Of a DNA stretch of 5,221 nucleotides, positions 4,946 through 5,221 are shown piece after piece. The stretch is from positions 1 through 5,221 of the forward strand of contig CASBQH010000215.1 in assembly GCA_949127695.1 (NCBI GenBank), written 5' to 3'. The position numbers and the translations under genes were made by a program. Every line of letters begins with the position of its first letter. Position 1 is the stretch's first letter. The notes under the pieces were generated by a model that saw only the letters and a program-made list of their open reading frames with translations, was not told where the DNA came from and made no database searches. Source of the DNA: Synechococcales cyanobacterium PMM_0073. Its GTDB lineage: Bacteria > Cyanobacteriota > Cyanobacteriia > Elainellales > Elainellaceae.

Positions 4946-5221
4946 ATGGACAACCCCATCTTGATTCACGCACAGCAGGTTGGACGAGCCGCCTTTGGAG
5001 ACCCACGGTTGGTAAAAAGGGGGCTGATTTGTATGACTCGATGGCTGAGCACCAGACTGTAGTGATTCGCCAAATCAGCCGAAATCGAGCCGAGCAAGTC
5101 GCCTACTACCGCTACTTGGAGAATGAGCACGTGAGCCTATCAGAACTGGTACGCAGCCTATCAGACCATTGCCAGAAGCAGGTGAGCGGGCGGCACATCC
5201 TCTCCATCAGCGATACCAGCG
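4946..5221 (+). pseudogene. IS4-family Tn5-like transposase, N-terminal part, frameshifted at A5G5
   Basis: From ATG 4946 (AGGA at 4932-4935) the frame reads MDNPILIHAQQVGRAAFGDP then RLVKR, matching the DNA-binding N-terminus of Tn5-like transposases. It then leaves the family and stops at TAG 5060-5062. The correct continuation is in the -1 frame from 5023: ADLYDSMAEH, then AEQVAYYRYLENEHVSLSEL, then GRHILSISDTS at the window edge. AYYRYLEN corresponds to the AYRFIRN block of Tn5 transposase, and the D of SDTS falls where the first DDE aspartate (Tn5 D97) is expected, at residue about 90 here. The break is at AAAAAGGGGG (5014-5023). One extra G would restore VKRGADLYDSM. So this is a one-base loss in a homopolymer, a sequencing error, or less likely a recoding site. 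IS50-type elements normally use a single frame. Confidence 0.82.

Larger units (their letters stand above)
4880..5221 (+). mobile_element. IS4-family (Tn5/IS50-like) insertion sequence, left end, runs off right edge
   Basis: The element is identified by its transposase reading frame (from 4946) and a terminal sequence at about 4880-4904. That sequence begins CTAGGGCTACGG and ends TGTACACACAAGT. The IS50 outside end is CTGACTCTTATACACAAGT, and the last eight bases, ACACAAGT (here 4897-4904), are identical. The left tip is placed at 4880 because IS4-type ends usually begin CT and the minus-strand frame on the other side stops there. The right end, target duplication and most of the transposase lie outside the window. 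Confidence 0.75.

Noticed and set aside
4740..5006. Minus-strand 88-codon frame crossing the IS boundary
   Set aside because: It spans the IS tip and runs antisense to the transposase start, so it is an accidental frame.

Overview
The window looks like a piece of a cyanobacterial chromosome, perhaps from a filamentous Leptolyngbya-like lineage. The evidence is protein character. The ABC exporter, the Uma2-family protein and the COG2509-type flavoprotein all match sequences I know best from cyanobacteria. Base composition is moderate, roughly half GC. No tRNA, rRNA, CRISPR array or HIP1 octamer was seen. The genus is an inference only.

Layout from left to right. (1) Positions 1-331, minus strand: the first 110 codons of a COG2509-type FAD-dependent dehydrogenase that runs off the left edge at its GxGP dinucleotide-binding motif. 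(2) Positions 457-2307, plus strand: a complete 616-aa ABC exporter half-transporter with all ATPase motifs intact, divergent from gene 1. (3) Positions 2309 to about 2517: the decayed left end of an IS3-family insertion sequence, starting 2 nt after the ABC stop codon. (4) Positions 2514-2571: a promoter-like element overlapped by a terminator-like hairpin. (5) Positions 2583-2915, plus: a 110-aa conserved protein of unknown function. (6) Positions 2951-3640, minus, convergent with it: a Uma2 (DUF820) family gene broken by an in-frame TAA and apparently lacking the active-site lysine segment. (7) Positions 3641-4020: a divergent intergenic region with a 12-bp tandem repeat and smaller repeats. 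(8) Positions 4021-4527, plus: a 168-aa charged, helical protein of unknown function. (9) Positions 4528-4879: a stretch with one possible minus-strand ORF that ends exactly where an IS begins. (10) Positions 4880-5221: the left end of an IS4-family, Tn5-like insertion sequence whose transposase frame is broken at an A5G5 run; it runs off the right edge.

The genes do not form one operon or pathway. The exporter and the flavoprotein are housekeeping-type genes. From 2309 rightward the window is accessory DNA: two insertion sequences, one dead Uma2 gene, short repeats and unknown small proteins. I do not see a convincing new multi-gene system. The most useful observations are the decay events, the hairpin and promoter overlap at 2514-2571, the palindrome inside the Tn5-like end, and the ORF truncated at the IS junction.
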